DNA of 64,000 nt from Caldimonas brevitalea (GCF_001017435.1 NZ_CP011371.1:2356001-2420000), one strand, 5' to 3'. Numbered from the stretch's first letter, positions 15,118 through 23,460 are shown. Numbers and translations are program-made. The notes: generated by a model not told the origin, from the letters alone.

Positions 15118-15429
15118 ATGAGCAAGCACCCACAGCCGCCACAGGCTCCCGCTAACGCTCACATCGAGCGAGCAATCCAGCTGCTTGGAAGCGGTGTTGA
15201 ACTGGCGTCGGTGCTCGATCGAAGCCCTCAGTTCGTGAGCCAGCTTCGCAAGGGAGAGCGGCCCGTTCCGCAAGACCTTTGCCCGCTGATCGAGAAGGCC
15301 ACCAAAGGCGAGGTTACCTGCGAGCAGCTGCTCGGCAATGTGCAGTGGTACCGGGTTCGAGACAAATCGTGGCCCCATCCCGCCGGGCGTCCGCTCGTCG
15401 ACGTCGCCGCTTCTGCCCAACAGGCCTGA
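15118..15429 (+). CDS. Cro-like regulator
   Basis: A 103-residue protein divergent from the repressor. Residues about 18-65 (ERAIQLLGSGVELASVLDRS, then FVSQLRKGERPVPQDLCPLI) form a helix-turn-helix of the Cro/YdaS type. EKATKGEVTCEQL follows as in YdaS-like regulators. It is expected to bind the same operators as the repressor and turn down early transcription in lytic growth. Confidence 0.78.
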   Translation: MSKHPQPPQAPANAHIERAIQLLGSGVELASVLDRSPQFVSQLRKGERPVPQDLCPLIEKATKGEVTCEQLLGNVQWYRVRDKSWPHPAGRPLVDVAASAQQA

Positions 15430-15604
15430 GTTATGAGCGCTGCAGCTGTCATCCATCAGCTTGTAGTAGGGCGGCCGGTCTATCGGCTGCAGCGCTCGCC
15501 CCTTTCCTCCGCTCGCATCAACACCCGTTCTGCGTTCAGCACCACCCTCCCTCACCTCATTACGCAGGGCGGGGCGGGCGGGGGCCTTTATGTCTCCTCC
15601 GTGG

Positions 15605-15645
15605 GCGCCGCAAGGCGCTTTCCGGCTCTCGCGAGCCGGCTTTTT
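15605..15645 (+). terminator. Two tandem terminators after the Cro gene
   Basis: GCGCC-GCAA-GGCGC-TTT (15605-15621) is followed at once by CCGGCTC-TCGC-GAGCCGG with C and five T (15622-15645). This matches the position of tR1 in lambda, between cro and cII, where antitermination would be needed for replication gene expression. Confidence 0.72.
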
Positions 15646-15720
15646 GAAGGGCCCCTCCATGAGGCCCGTGCCGTCGAATCCTCCCATCGCTGCATGGGCG
15701 GATTGGGTGGGGCCCTTCAA
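15644..15720. repeat. 12-bp inverted repeat between Cro and CII-like genes
   Basis: TTGAAGGGCCCC (15644-15655) and GGGGCCCTTCAA (15709-15720) are exact reverse complements 53 bases apart. The left arm begins within the T run of the preceding terminator. The rest of 15430-15763 holds no gene I can support; frames there lack ribosome-binding sites. Confidence 0.6.
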
Positions 15721-15763
15721 CAAGCCTGAAACCTTTTCTTCAACAAAAGCGATGGGAGTTGCT

Positions 15764-16186
15764 ATGTCCATGTCCGCCAGTGTCGCGGCACCCGAATGGA
15801 AACCACAAGACAGCGTTGGAATGCATTCGCAAGGCGAGATGCCGTTCCTCGGTCAAGTCGGTGAATTCCACCAGTTGCCCCAAGCCTTGATCCACAAGGC
15901 GTCCTTCTCGGCCTGCCTCGGAAAGGCAGCACTTCACAGCGGCATGGATGACCACGAGATCGCTGACCAGATCCCGATCAGCCACGGCTACATGAGCAAG
16001 TTCATGAGGAACGTCGGCCAGCAATGGGCGAAGCGTCTCGTGAAGTTCATGCACATCACGCAAAGCCTGGCGCCGCTCCAGTGGATAGCCGAACAGATGG
16101 GCTGCGACGTGGTGTTGCGGTCCAGCAAGGAAGCCCGCATCCGCGCCCTCGAGGCCGAGCTGCAGGCAGCAAGGAGAGCAGCATGA
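15764..16186 (+). CDS. CII-like phage regulator
   Basis: A 140-residue protein in the position of lambda cII. Residues about 48-100 (HKASFSACLGKAALHSGMDD, then EIADQIPISHGYMSKFMRNV) contain a helix-turn-helix, and a C-terminal helix (EARIRALEAELQAARRAA) could mediate oligomerisation. Start ATG 15764 has GGGAG five bases upstream. A longer frame from 15659 is possible but lacks a site. It may be an activator of lysogeny genes; the family is inferred from position and motif. Confidence 0.6.
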   Translation: MSMSASVAAPEWKPQDSVGMHSQGEMPFLGQVGEFHQLPQALIHKASFSACLGKAALHSGMDDHEIADQIPISHGYMSKFMRNVGQQWAKRLVKFMHITQSLAPLQWIAEQMGCDVVLRSSKEARIRALEAELQAARRAA

Positions 16187-16488
16187 GCAAGAACCCCTTC
16201 CAGGCGGCCGCTCGGCCGTCAGCCTTCCTCGTCACCTACGGCGACACGTCCAAGCATCAGTTCGCGATGCTGGACCGGGCTCGTGCCGAGCACCAGGCAG
16301 CGACCGTGCATGGCGTCCTGGACCCGCTGTCCCGCATGCCCGACTTGCGCGCTCTTTACGAGTGGGCGGCGGACCCAAAGCGCCAGCCCTACGGGGCCGC
16401 GTTCCCAGCCGGCAGCATCGAGCAAGACATCGCCATGGTGTTCACCCTGGCCGAAGAGCGGCGCCATCTGGAAGAGGTGTCCTCATGA
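16183..16488 (+). CDS. Phage protein, unknown
   Basis: A 101-residue soluble protein, with ATVHGVLDPLSRMPDLRALY in the middle. ATGA overlaps both neighbours, GGAGAG upstream of the ATG. No domain recognised. Confidence 0.55.
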   Translation: MSKNPFQAAARPSAFLVTYGDTSKHQFAMLDRARAEHQAATVHGVLDPLSRMPDLRALYEWAADPKRQPYGAAFPAGSIEQDIAMVFTLAEERRHLEEVSS

Positions 16489-16856
16489 ACTGCCAGCAAG
16501 GAGACCTGGCCGTCATCGTGGGCGGGCAGTACGCCGAGAACTGGGGGCGCCTCGTCATGGTGAGGGAGGCCTACAACTTCCAAGGCATCTGGGATGGCGA
16601 CTGCGGCCCCGCGTGGTACGTCGAGTCAGAGGGCGACAAGCTCTACACCGAGACCGTATCTGGCCGACCCTTCCGCATGTACCGGGTAGTTGTCCGCGAT
16701 AGCGCGCTGCGTCCGATCCGAAACGACGATGGTATTGACGAGATGGTTCGGATCGCTGGACGTCCGAACTACGCGGACGCCGAGCCTGCGACGCGCCTGC
16801 AGCAACTCCGGCAGGCCGTCGAGGAGTTCAAGCGCAGCCAGGGGGCGACACGATGA
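16485..16856 (+). CDS. Phage protein with small beta-barrel-like N-terminus
   Basis: A 123-residue protein, MNCQQGDLAVIVGGQYAENW at the start, suggesting an SH3-like barrel (as in other phage proteins beginning with a GDLAxI pattern), and a helical C-terminus. ATGA overlap upstream. Function unknown. Confidence 0.55.
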   Translation: MNCQQGDLAVIVGGQYAENWGRLVMVREAYNFQGIWDGDCGPAWYVESEGDKLYTETVSGRPFRMYRVVVRDSALRPIRNDDGIDEMVRIAGRPNYADAEPATRLQQLRQAVEEFKRSQGATR

Positions 16857-17098
16857 ACCGTATCGCCGCGGGCAGCGCCTTCGACCGCGAAGGGTACGTG
16901 AGCCAGGCCGACTGGGAGGGGAAGGGTGCACGCGAGGGGCTCGAGGCCTCCGAGCGTTCAAGCCGACTGCGCGCGCGTCTGCTGCAAAGCAGTGACCCGG
17001 TGCAGGTCGCTATCGCCCGCGGCACGGTGTTCGGCATGTCCAGCCCCGCCCAACCCATCGAACACACCAAGCGGCTGCTCAAGCCGTCCCAGCTCTGA
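16853..17098 (+). CDS. Small phage protein, unknown
   Basis: An 81-residue hydrophilic protein, rich in Glu, Arg and Ser. It overlaps the upstream gene by four bases and ends 12 bases before the replication gene. No domain recognised. Confidence 0.5.
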   Translation: MNRIAAGSAFDREGYVSQADWEGKGAREGLEASERSSRLRARLLQSSDPVQVAIARGTVFGMSSPAQPIEHTKRLLKPSQL

Positions 17099-17110
17099 GG
17101 TAGACAGGCA

Positions 17111-17851
17111 ATGGCCGGCGACTGGATCAAGATGCGATCGGACCTGCACACGCATCCGAAAGTTGTCCGCATCGCGTCCGCATTGGGTGCGGACAAGTTC
17201 CGGGTAATTGGCGGACTGCATGCGGTCTGGAGCATCTTCGACGCGCACAGCGAGGACGGGTTGCTCGAAGGCTACACGCCCGAGGCGATGGACGATGCGA
17301 TCGGCTGGCCCGGCTTTTGCGCTGCAATGCAGTGTGTCTCCTGGTTGGTGCACGCTGACGGCGAAGGCCTTGAAATGCCTGAGTTTGACGAGCACAACGG
17401 CCAGTCCGCCAAGCGTCGTGATACTGAATCAAAGCGCAAGCGGAAGGCGCGCGCAGCGGAAGAACATCCGCAAGATGACCTCTCCTTGTCCGCATCGGAT
17501 GCGGACAAAAAGCGGACTAGAGAAGAGAAGAGAAGAGAAGAGAAAGAAATACCCCCCCAAACCCCCAAGGGGGAGGGTAGGTTCGTCGAGTTCTGGGAGG
17601 CATGGCCGAAGAGCACCCGAAAGGGTGGCCGGGCTGAATGCCTCAAGGTCTGGCAGTCCAGCCGCTTGGACGGAGCGGCCGACGCAATCCTGGCCCATGT
17701 CCGAGCCATGCGCGGCTCGACGGACTGGCTCAAAGACGAGGGCAAGTTCATCCCAGCGCCAGTCGTCTACCTCCGCGGCAAGCGGTGGGACGGAGCCGAA
17801 GTCGGTGGTACCGCTCCGGCTGAGCCCGACATCTTCGCGGGAGCCGTCTGA
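17111..17851 (+). CDS. Phage replication initiator (O-like)
   Basis: A 246-residue protein. The N-terminal 100 residues (DWIKMRSDLHTHPKVVRIAS, then GGLHAVWSIFDAHSEDGLLEG) match the winged-helix start of phage replication proteins. A low-complexity Lys/Arg/Glu linker (about 110-150) is encoded by a purine repeat. The C-terminal part (FVEFWEAWPKSTRKGG and LKDEGKFIPAPVVYLRGKRW) resembles the DnaT/O-type loader end. It lies two genes upstream of the helicase, as O does before P or DnaB-type genes. The linker DNA may form part of the origin. Confidence 0.75.
   Translation: MAGDWIKMRSDLHTHPKVVRIASALGADKFRVIGGLHAVWSIFDAHSEDGLLEGYTPEAMDDAIGWPGFCAAMQCVSWLVHADGEGLEMPEFDEHNGQSAKRRDTESKRKRKARAAEEHPQDDLSLSASDADKKRTREEKRREEKEIPPQTPKGEGRFVEFWEAWPKSTRKGGRAECLKVWQSSRLDGAADAILAHVRAMRGSTDWLKDEGKFIPAPVVYLRGKRWDGAEVGGTAPAEPDIFAGAV
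17519..17547 (+). repeat. Purine-rich AGAAG repeat inside the replication gene
   Basis: About five tandem AGAAG units encode the EEKRREEK-like linker and are followed by runs of C, A and G (17552-17580). Lambda-type phages keep their origin iterons inside the replication gene, so this could contribute to the origin; the repeat is also prone to slippage. Confidence 0.5.
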
Positions 17852-18258
17852 TGCTGCGCCCGCTCCCCACACCCCGCAATGCACAGGCGATCGTCGAGGC
17901 CCGCGCCCGCGGCCTGCGCCCGGCAGACCTGGTCGTCGTGTCGCTCGTCGGGGCGCTCGATTGGTCGAACCCGACCGTCTATGCCGATCCCGCCGAGCGC
18001 TACTCCTGGGGATGGGCCCGGGGGCTTGATCTGATCGTCGCCGTGAAGCCCGGCATCGCCGCTTTGCGCCTGCTGTCCGACCTGCTCGACGTCGACCCGT
18101 GGTCCCTGTGCATGGCCGATGTCCAGCGGCAGGTTGGTAGCAACGTCTATCGCGGCAGCTATGTCAGCGGCACACGTCGAATTGGTAGCTACATCGCGAC
18201 CGGACCACTGCTGTTCCAGCCGTGGCTGCCGGTGCGCAACAAGGAGTTCTTCGCGTGA
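17851..18258 (+). CDS. Phage protein before the helicase, unknown
   Basis: A 135-residue protein, MLRPLPTPRNAQAIVEARAR at the N-terminus and AERYSWGWARGLDLIVAVKP in the middle. ATGA overlap with the replication gene and GTGA overlap with the helicase gene suggest a role in replication, perhaps helicase loading. The sequence shows no domain I can name. Confidence 0.6.
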   Translation: MLRPLPTPRNAQAIVEARARGLRPADLVVVSLVGALDWSNPTVYADPAERYSWGWARGLDLIVAVKPGIAALRLLSDLLDVDPWSLCMADVQRQVGSNVYRGSYVSGTRRIGSYIATGPLLFQPWLPVRNKEFFA

Positions 18259-19193
18259 GGCTCATCTCCGACACCATCGACTTGTCTGCCTACAAGCAAG
18301 GGCCGGATCTGGCGGTGAAGGTCCGCAAGGCCTCGGATTTCCGGGATGCGGTACAGGCCCGAAGGGCGGCGCGCAACAACCCGAACGGAAAGCGGCACGC
18401 GCGGATGCTGTCCGGTAAAGCGCAGAACCTGCTGGAGTTCCGCCCGGGTGAGACGACGGCCTGGGCCGGATACAACGGGCACCGCAAGTCCATGTTCACC
18501 GGGCAGATCGCCGTGGAGTTGGCGCTGCAGCGCGAGCGCGTGCTCATTGCATCGTTCGAGATGCTGCCGGCTGACACGATGGACCGGGCAGAGCGGCAGG
18601 CGCTCGCCACCGGTTCGCCCACTGAGGCGCAGTCCGATTTGTTCTACCGCTGGGCGGACGACCGGCTCTGGTTGTTCGACCACCTCGGCCGCGTTGACGC
18701 CGAGACGTGCCTTGCCTTGTGCCGGTACTTTGCCGACGAGCTGCAGGGTACGCAGGTGTTCATCGACTCGATGATGATGGTCTGCGACAGCGAGGAGCGC
18801 CTCGACGAGCAGAAGCGGTTCACCACGGACATCGTGCGCTGCGGTATGGAGACCGGGCTGCACATGCATCTCATCGTGCACTGCCGAAAGCCTCCCTCCG
18901 GCACCGAGGACAAGCCTCCCACCAAGTACGACATCAAAGGCTCCGGCTCGATCTCGGATCAGGTGCACAACGTGATGACCGTGTGGGCGAACAAGCCCAA
19001 GGAGCGCGCCCTTGAGCGCGACCCGAACGACATGGTCCACCTCGAGCAGCCCGACGCCCTCGTGACATGCGAGAAGCAGCGCAACGGCCCTTGGGAGGGC
19101 CGGCTGAAGTTCTGGTTCGACAAGCCGACCATGCGCTTTTGCGACGACCGTCACAGCCGTGTCGAGCCATACAACCTGGGGGCCATTGAATGA
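18255..19193 (+). CDS. DnaB-type replicative helicase (no primase domain)
   Basis: A 312-residue RecA-fold ATPase. The Walker A motif GYNGHRKS is at 72-79, with Arg in place of the usual Gly before Lys. The Walker B strand VFIDS has Asp171, and HLIVHCRKP follows as the strand with the sensor His. It corresponds to the C-terminal helicase domain of DnaB/Twinkle only, so priming must come from elsewhere. The start is GTG 18255, with AAGGAG eight bases upstream and overlapping the previous stop. Confidence 0.85.
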   Translation: MRLISDTIDLSAYKQGPDLAVKVRKASDFRDAVQARRAARNNPNGKRHARMLSGKAQNLLEFRPGETTAWAGYNGHRKSMFTGQIAVELALQRERVLIASFEMLPADTMDRAERQALATGSPTEAQSDLFYRWADDRLWLFDHLGRVDAETCLALCRYFADELQGTQVFIDSMMMVCDSEERLDEQKRFTTDIVRCGMETGLHMHLIVHCRKPPSGTEDKPPTKYDIKGSGSISDQVHNVMTVWANKPKERALERDPNDMVHLEQPDALVTCEKQRNGPWEGRLKFWFDKPTMRFCDDRHSRVEPYNLGAIE

Positions 19194-19417
19194 ACACGCC
19201 TCACGACTGGGTGGTTCTGTGGTCCCACGACCGTAACCAGCTACAGGTAGCCCGCATGGCCGAGGCCATCGAGTTCTCGATCGGCTGCTTCCTCGACAAC
19301 AAGCCAGCAATGGGCGTGGTCCGAAAGGACCTGACCCGCGACCAGGCCGAGCAGTTCGTGCGCGGCTACAGCGATCTGATCAAACACCGCGGGAAGCAGA
19401 AGGAAGCACAGGCATGA
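19190..19417 (+). CDS. Small phage protein, unknown
   Basis: A 75-residue protein, alpha/beta by pattern (DWVVLWSHDRNQLQVARMAE). It overlaps the helicase and the next gene by four bases each. Function unknown. Confidence 0.6.
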   Translation: MNTPHDWVVLWSHDRNQLQVARMAEAIEFSIGCFLDNKPAMGVVRKDLTRDQAEQFVRGYSDLIKHRGKQKEAQA

Positions 19418-19596
19418 GCAGCGACAACACGAAGCGGCCGCCGGACGTTCGATTCCGGCCAGTCGGCACGGGGATGGTGATCCGACGTACTTGCGGCAGC
19501 TGCGGGAAGCGCACATCGGACCAGGCCGGTGGCCGAAAGCATCCAGTGCGGGGTTTCATCGGGCCGTGCTGCGCGAGAACGAAGGAGGCGGCGTGA
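19414..19596 (+). CDS. Small zinc-ribbon-like protein
   Basis: A 60-residue protein with CGSCGKRTSDQAGG and later GPCCARTK, giving four to five cysteines that could bind one zinc. Such small Cys proteins accompany phage nin-region genes. Function unknown. Confidence 0.55.
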   Translation: MSSDNTKRPPDVRFRPVGTGMVIRRTCGSCGKRTSDQAGGRKHPVRGFIGPCCARTKEAA

Positions 19597-21191
19597 GTTC
19601 GATCCGAATCATTCAGGGCGACTGCATCGAGATCATGAAGACGCTACCAGAATGCAGTGTCGACAGCGTCGTGACCGATCCGCCGTATGGCATCGGTTTC
19701 ATGGGGAAGTCGTGGGACCACGCCGACATCTTGAAGCGAGTCGAGCGGCAAGCTGCCAAACCGAACCAATGCCCGCAGCCCAACGGCGCACCACGAAAGA
19801 ACCCCCGTCGAGCCCCCGCGGAAGAGGCGGGGAGCTACGACCTGTCGCCGAAGGGCATGCGGGCCTTTCAGGAGTTTTCGGAGGATTGGGCCCGGGAGGC
19901 TTTCCGCGTTCTGAAGCCGGGCGGCCATCTGCTGTCCTTCTCGAGTACGCGAACCTACCACCGCCTGGTGTGCGGAATCGAAGCCGCGGGGTTCGAGATC
20001 CGGGACCAGATCGGATGGCTGTTCGGCAGCGGATTCCCGAAGTCGCTGGACGTGTCGAAGGCGATTGACAAGGCGCGCGACGACAGTGCGGACATCGTTC
20101 GAATAACCGCGTTCATGGCCGATGCTGCCGAGCGCGCAGGCGTAACCCGCTCCGATGTTGATGCGGCAATGGGTACGAGTGATATGGCCGGCTGGTGGCT
20201 GACGCGCCTGCAGCACCGCTGCCAGTGCCCGAAGTGGGACCAGTGGATGAAGCTGAAGGCGCTTCTGCGCCTCGGTGACGAGATGGACGCGGAAGTCTGG
20301 CGGTTGAATGGTCGCAAGGGTGAGCCAGGGAACGAGCGGTTAGACCGGGAGGTCAGCGGGCCGGCGGGGAATGACGTTTTCCAACCAACACAGCGCGTCA
20401 TCAACCCCGGTACGCCGGTCACCGAAGCCGCTCGCCAATGGCAAGGCTGGGGGACCGCGCTCAAGCCCGCATGGGAGCCGATCTGCGTCGCCCGCAAGCC
20501 ACTCGTCGGCACCGTCGCGGCGAACGTGCTGCAGTTCGGGTCCGGGGCGCTCAATATCGACGGGTGCAGGGTGCCGACCACCGACAAACTCGGAGGCGGC
20601 GCCGAGAACGCGGACCAGAAGGGTAACGACGGATGGGCTCGCCCATGGATGGAGGATGAGGCTGCCCGCGATGCGCATGCTTCCCGGGTGCGAGCAAACG
20701 TGGCTCGCGCCGAAGAACTGGGCCGTTGGCCCGCGAACGTCATTCACGACGGCAGCGAGGAAGTGGCGGCAGCGTTCCCGAACAGCGCAAGTCCCTGGAT
20801 CGGCAACCCTGGCCAGGGGGCCAAGGGCGGCGCGATGTTTGGCGGGGGAGAACAGAACGCAGTCGGAAAGCCAGAGTACCCGGACGCCGGCAGCGCGGCT
20901 CGGTTCTTCTACAGCGCCAAGGCAAGCGCACATGACCGGCATGAAGGCGCCGGGAAGAACACGCACCCGACGGTCAAGCCCACGGACCTGATGCGCTACC
21001 TGTGCCGCCTTGTCACGCCACCCGGCGGAACCGTGCTCGACCCGTTCGCGGGCAGCGGCTCTACCCTGAAGGCGGCAGAGCTAGAGGGCTTCAACGCAAT
21101 CGGCATTGAGTTGTCGCCCGAGTACATCGAGATCGCTCGGCGTCGCATTGCTGCGGATGCACCGCTGTTCGCGGACGTGGAGACAGCATGA
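19593..21191 (+). CDS. DNA methyltransferase (beta class, N4/N6)
   Basis: A 532-residue protein. The catalytic motif DPPY lies at 29-32 and the AdoMet-binding motif FAGSGST at 485-491, the order expected for the beta class. Between them is an unusually long region of roughly 300 residues, including a Cys/Trp segment (HRCQCPKWDQWMK) and Gly-rich stretches; it may hold the target-recognition domain. No restriction enzyme is encoded next to it, so it is probably an orphan enzyme protecting or marking phage DNA. GTG 19593 has AAGGAGG five bases upstream. Confidence 0.85.
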   Translation: MSSIRIIQGDCIEIMKTLPECSVDSVVTDPPYGIGFMGKSWDHADILKRVERQAAKPNQCPQPNGAPRKNPRRAPAEEAGSYDLSPKGMRAFQEFSEDWAREAFRVLKPGGHLLSFSSTRTYHRLVCGIEAAGFEIRDQIGWLFGSGFPKSLDVSKAIDKARDDSADIVRITAFMADAAERAGVTRSDVDAAMGTSDMAGWWLTRLQHRCQCPKWDQWMKLKALLRLGDEMDAEVWRLNGRKGEPGNERLDREVSGPAGNDVFQPTQRVINPGTPVTEAARQWQGWGTALKPAWEPICVARKPLVGTVAANVLQFGSGALNIDGCRVPTTDKLGGGAENADQKGNDGWARPWMEDEAARDAHASRVRANVARAEELGRWPANVIHDGSEEVAAAFPNSASPWIGNPGQGAKGGAMFGGGEQNAVGKPEYPDAGSAARFFYSAKASAHDRHEGAGKNTHPTVKPTDLMRYLCRLVTPPGGTVLDPFAGSGSTLKAAELEGFNAIGIELSPEYIEIARRRIAADAPLFADVETA

Positions 21192-21661
21192 AGAAGCGCT
21201 CCGCACACGCCCGCCAAGCGGATGCAACGCCGACGAGTTCTAGGGAGGACCAAGCCCGCATTGACTCCCGCGAGCCGGCGATGTCTACGACAGCGGCGAT
21301 CAAGCGCGCCGCGGCACTCGATGACGCGGTGACCGCCATCGTTCGTGGGCAGGACATAACCTCCTGTTGGGAGGTGCTGTTCGAGGCGGCCGGCATCGTT
21401 GCGCAGCTGTGTGCACGAGGGATAGCCGAGGACCGCGACCAGATGCTCGAAGACCTGAACGGCGTTTTCGGTGCCGTCCGGGCGCGAAGGGCCCCCGGGG
21501 TCGCGGCCCTCTACCCGGCGGAGGTAGCGTTGCTGCGCGACTTTGTAGCGGACTACGCGACGGTCCTGTCCGGCACCACCGAGCAGCAGTTCCTGGGTGC
21601 CAAGACTCGCACGCACATGAAGGTGCTGGTGACCGCGGCCCGCATGAGGAGGCGGTCATGA
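21188..21661 (+). CDS. Phage protein, unknown
   Basis: A 157-residue helical protein with a basic first 30 residues. ITSCWEVLFEAAGIVAQLCA in the middle is hydrophobic but not membrane-like. ATGA overlap with the methyltransferase. No family recognised. Confidence 0.55.
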   Translation: MKKRSAHARQADATPTSSREDQARIDSREPAMSTTAAIKRAAALDDAVTAIVRGQDITSCWEVLFEAAGIVAQLCARGIAEDRDQMLEDLNGVFGAVRARRAPGVAALYPAEVALLRDFVADYATVLSGTTEQQFLGAKTRTHMKVLVTAARMRRRS

Positions 21662-21981
21662 GAGACCCGCTGGACGCTCTGAATCCTGAAGAAGATCTCT
21701 TCTGGGCGACGGTCCGGTCAATGCCCTGGGTCGAAGCTGAGGAGGTTCTACGCGCACGCCGCGGCGACACCCTCCGACGCATGAACGCAGCTCAACGGGC
21801 CGGGAACGGGGTGGAGCTCTCCTGCTTGGCGCGACTGACCGCAAGGCTGAACGACGAGATCCATCTGGTATCGCAGCGGGCGCAGCGAGCGCGGTGGTCT
21901 GCAGCGGTGAGGGCCGTGTACGGCGATGAAGGTTGGGCGCAGGTAATTCAATGGATGCGCGCAGAGGAGGCAACGGGATGA
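21658..21981 (+). CDS. Phage protein, unknown
   Basis: A 107-residue protein, mostly helical, with MPWVEAEEVLRARRGDTLRR. ATGA overlaps on both sides. The longer open frame from 21367 overlaps the previous gene and is not used. Confidence 0.5.
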   Translation: MRDPLDALNPEEDLFWATVRSMPWVEAEEVLRARRGDTLRRMNAAQRAGNGVELSCLARLTARLNDEIHLVSQRAQRARWSAAVRAVYGDEGWAQVIQWMRAEEATG

Positions 21982-22406
21982 ACGACCACCACTACCCCAT
22001 CGAGCAGCTGCGCATCATTTCGCTCATACATCAATCGGGAAACGTTACGACCAAGCTGATCTGCGAGCGGCTGAGCAAGAACCCGCATACCGTGCGCGAG
22101 CTTCTCCAGCGTCTCAAAGACCAGAACTGTGTACAGAAGCCGAGCTGGGCGTTGTGGAGCTTGACGGACCGCGGCCGGCTGGCGGCCGAGAGGTTCCCGG
22201 TTCCGATCACGACAGCGGTCGACGACCTGCTGGGCTTTTTCAAGGCCAACCCGGACGAGGAACTCACCACCACCGACATCGAGCAAAAGTTCGCGATCGA
22301 CGTGATCGACGAGGCGGCGCGTTTGCGTGCGGCCCGCACGGCGGGGAAGTTGCAGCGCGTGGGGCACCTCTGGGTCGCCGGCCCGAAGCTGAAGGAAGCG
22401 GCCTGA
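21978..22406 (+). CDS. Winged-helix DNA-binding protein
   Basis: A 142-residue protein. Residues about 8-60 (EQLRIISLIHQSGNVTTKLI, then LSKNPHTVRELLQRLKDQ) form a winged helix; a second similar unit may lie at 80-135 (TTTDIEQKFAIDVIDEAARL). ATG 21978 overlaps the previous stop. Likely a regulator or accessory replication factor of the phage. Confidence 0.6.
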   Translation: MNDHHYPIEQLRIISLIHQSGNVTTKLICERLSKNPHTVRELLQRLKDQNCVQKPSWALWSLTDRGRLAAERFPVPITTAVDDLLGFFKANPDEELTTTDIEQKFAIDVIDEAARLRAARTAGKLQRVGHLWVAGPKLKEAA

Positions 22407-22687
22407 TGCGCACCAAGAACGCCAAGGCCATCAGCGCGGCCGAGGGGCGCTACCTCGCGATGGTGAAGCGCATGCCGTGTGCGGTGTGCAGCAAGCCGGC
22501 CACGGAAGCGGAGCCGTCGGAGGCGCACCACATCGAGCAGGGCCTCCACTTCACAGCGATACCACTGTGCGACGACTGCCACCGCGGCAGCTTCAACGGC
22601 ATTCACGGCCAGCGCCGCATCTGGTCCGTGCTGAAGAAGACGGAGTTGTCGTGCTTGAACGAGACGATCCGGGCGTTGCAGTCGTGA
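22406..22687 (+). CDS. Ref-type HNH nuclease
   Basis: A 93-residue protein with CAVCSKPATEAEPSEAHHIE, then IPLCDDCHRGSFNGIHG. The two CxxC pairs, the HH and the CHRG match the HNH domain of phage P1 Ref, a RecA-dependent nuclease that cuts at displacement loops. Size equals the catalytic domain alone. It lies near rusA, as part of the phage recombination set. ATG overlaps the preceding TGA by one base. Confidence 0.78.
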   Translation: MRTKNAKAISAAEGRYLAMVKRMPCAVCSKPATEAEPSEAHHIEQGLHFTAIPLCDDCHRGSFNGIHGQRRIWSVLKKTELSCLNETIRALQS

Positions 22688-22731
22688 GCGCCCGCTGCAA
22701 GACGATGGACTGCTACCCAGCCTGGTCGGGC

Positions 22732-23388
22732 TCACGACGCGTTGCCCGATTTGGGGCACGGTATGGTATCCCTCTCCTGGACTGCCTCTATGAGCGCGGC
22801 CTGGGCCCGCTGGGATATGTCGAAGGCGACCTCGTCGACGTCTTGGAGGCGTTGGGAGGTTTCGGCCGAGTATGGATACTCCCGCAGCGCTACGCATTGA
22901 AGAAGTACTCCACGCATCTCGCCGATCAGCTTCTCTGCTTCCGGGTCTGGTGCAACGGCCTCCAAATCGGCAAGGCGCCGCCTAAGGTCCGTGATCGCGG
23001 CCGTGTCGAGAATGCCAGACACTGTTCGAGGGCCCTGAACGGCCGCCATGTTGCTGACCAAGAGAGTGAGTTCGGTCGCGGTACTGTGCAACCGTTGCTT
23101 CGACTGCAGACGTTGCACATAGGCGGCCTCGTCCTGCTCGCGTCTTTGTCGCCGCCTGTCCGCGGCAGGAAGCCAGACTGCCACCGCGATTGCCACCACC
23201 GAGCCTACAGCTTGGGTCCAAGCGGGCCAGTCAATCTCGGCTTCCATCAGCCAGTTGCTCACGCCCGTCATGTGAAGGGTGGCAAACAAGAGAAACGACG
23301 AAAGTGCGAGCATGACCCAGTTCATGGGACTTCGATACCAAGCGGGGTGTTTCATCAGTTCTGTCGGCGCATTGCTTTGCTGCGGCAT
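22732..23388 (-). CDS. Membrane protein on the opposite strand (moron)
   Basis: A 218-residue protein read against the direction of the surrounding operon. It has two transmembrane segments (about 22-45 and 53-77: MNWVMLALSSFLLFATL and AWTQAVGSVVAIAVAVWL), followed by a charged coiled-coil cytoplasmic region. No ribosome-binding site is obvious at ATG 23388 or ATG 23355. Independent orientation between ref-like and rusA genes suggests cargo expressed in the lysogen. Role unknown; exclusion or defence is possible. Confidence 0.62.
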   Translation of the reverse strand: MPQQSNAPTELMKHPAWYRSPMNWVMLALSSFLLFATLHMTGVSNWLMEAEIDWPAWTQAVGSVVAIAVAVWLPAADRRRQRREQDEAAYVQRLQSKQRLHSTATELTLLVSNMAAVQGPRTVSGILDTAAITDLRRRLADLEAVAPDPEAEKLIGEMRGVLLQCVALREYPYSAETSQRLQDVDEVAFDISQRAQAALIEAVQERDTIPCPKSGNAS

Positions 23389-23442
23389 CGTAGTTCAGAC
23401 GACTCTGGGCAATCGAGGGCGGGCGGATTGAGAAAGCCTGTG

Positions 23443-23460
23443 TGTGAGGAACTTCACACG
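23443..23460. repeat. Inverted repeat before rusA
   Basis: GTGTGA-GGAACT-TCACAC lies in the 95-base gap between the reversed membrane-protein gene and rusA. It is placed upstream of both genes and may be an operator. Confidence 0.35.

Noticed and set aside
15085..15771. Open frame of 228 codons on the minus strand over the Cro gene
   Set aside because: No ribosome-binding site, no domain, and it crosses the control region and terminators.
18189..19310. Open frame of 373 codons on the minus strand
   Set aside because: Complement of the helicase gene, which has clear Walker motifs on the plus strand.
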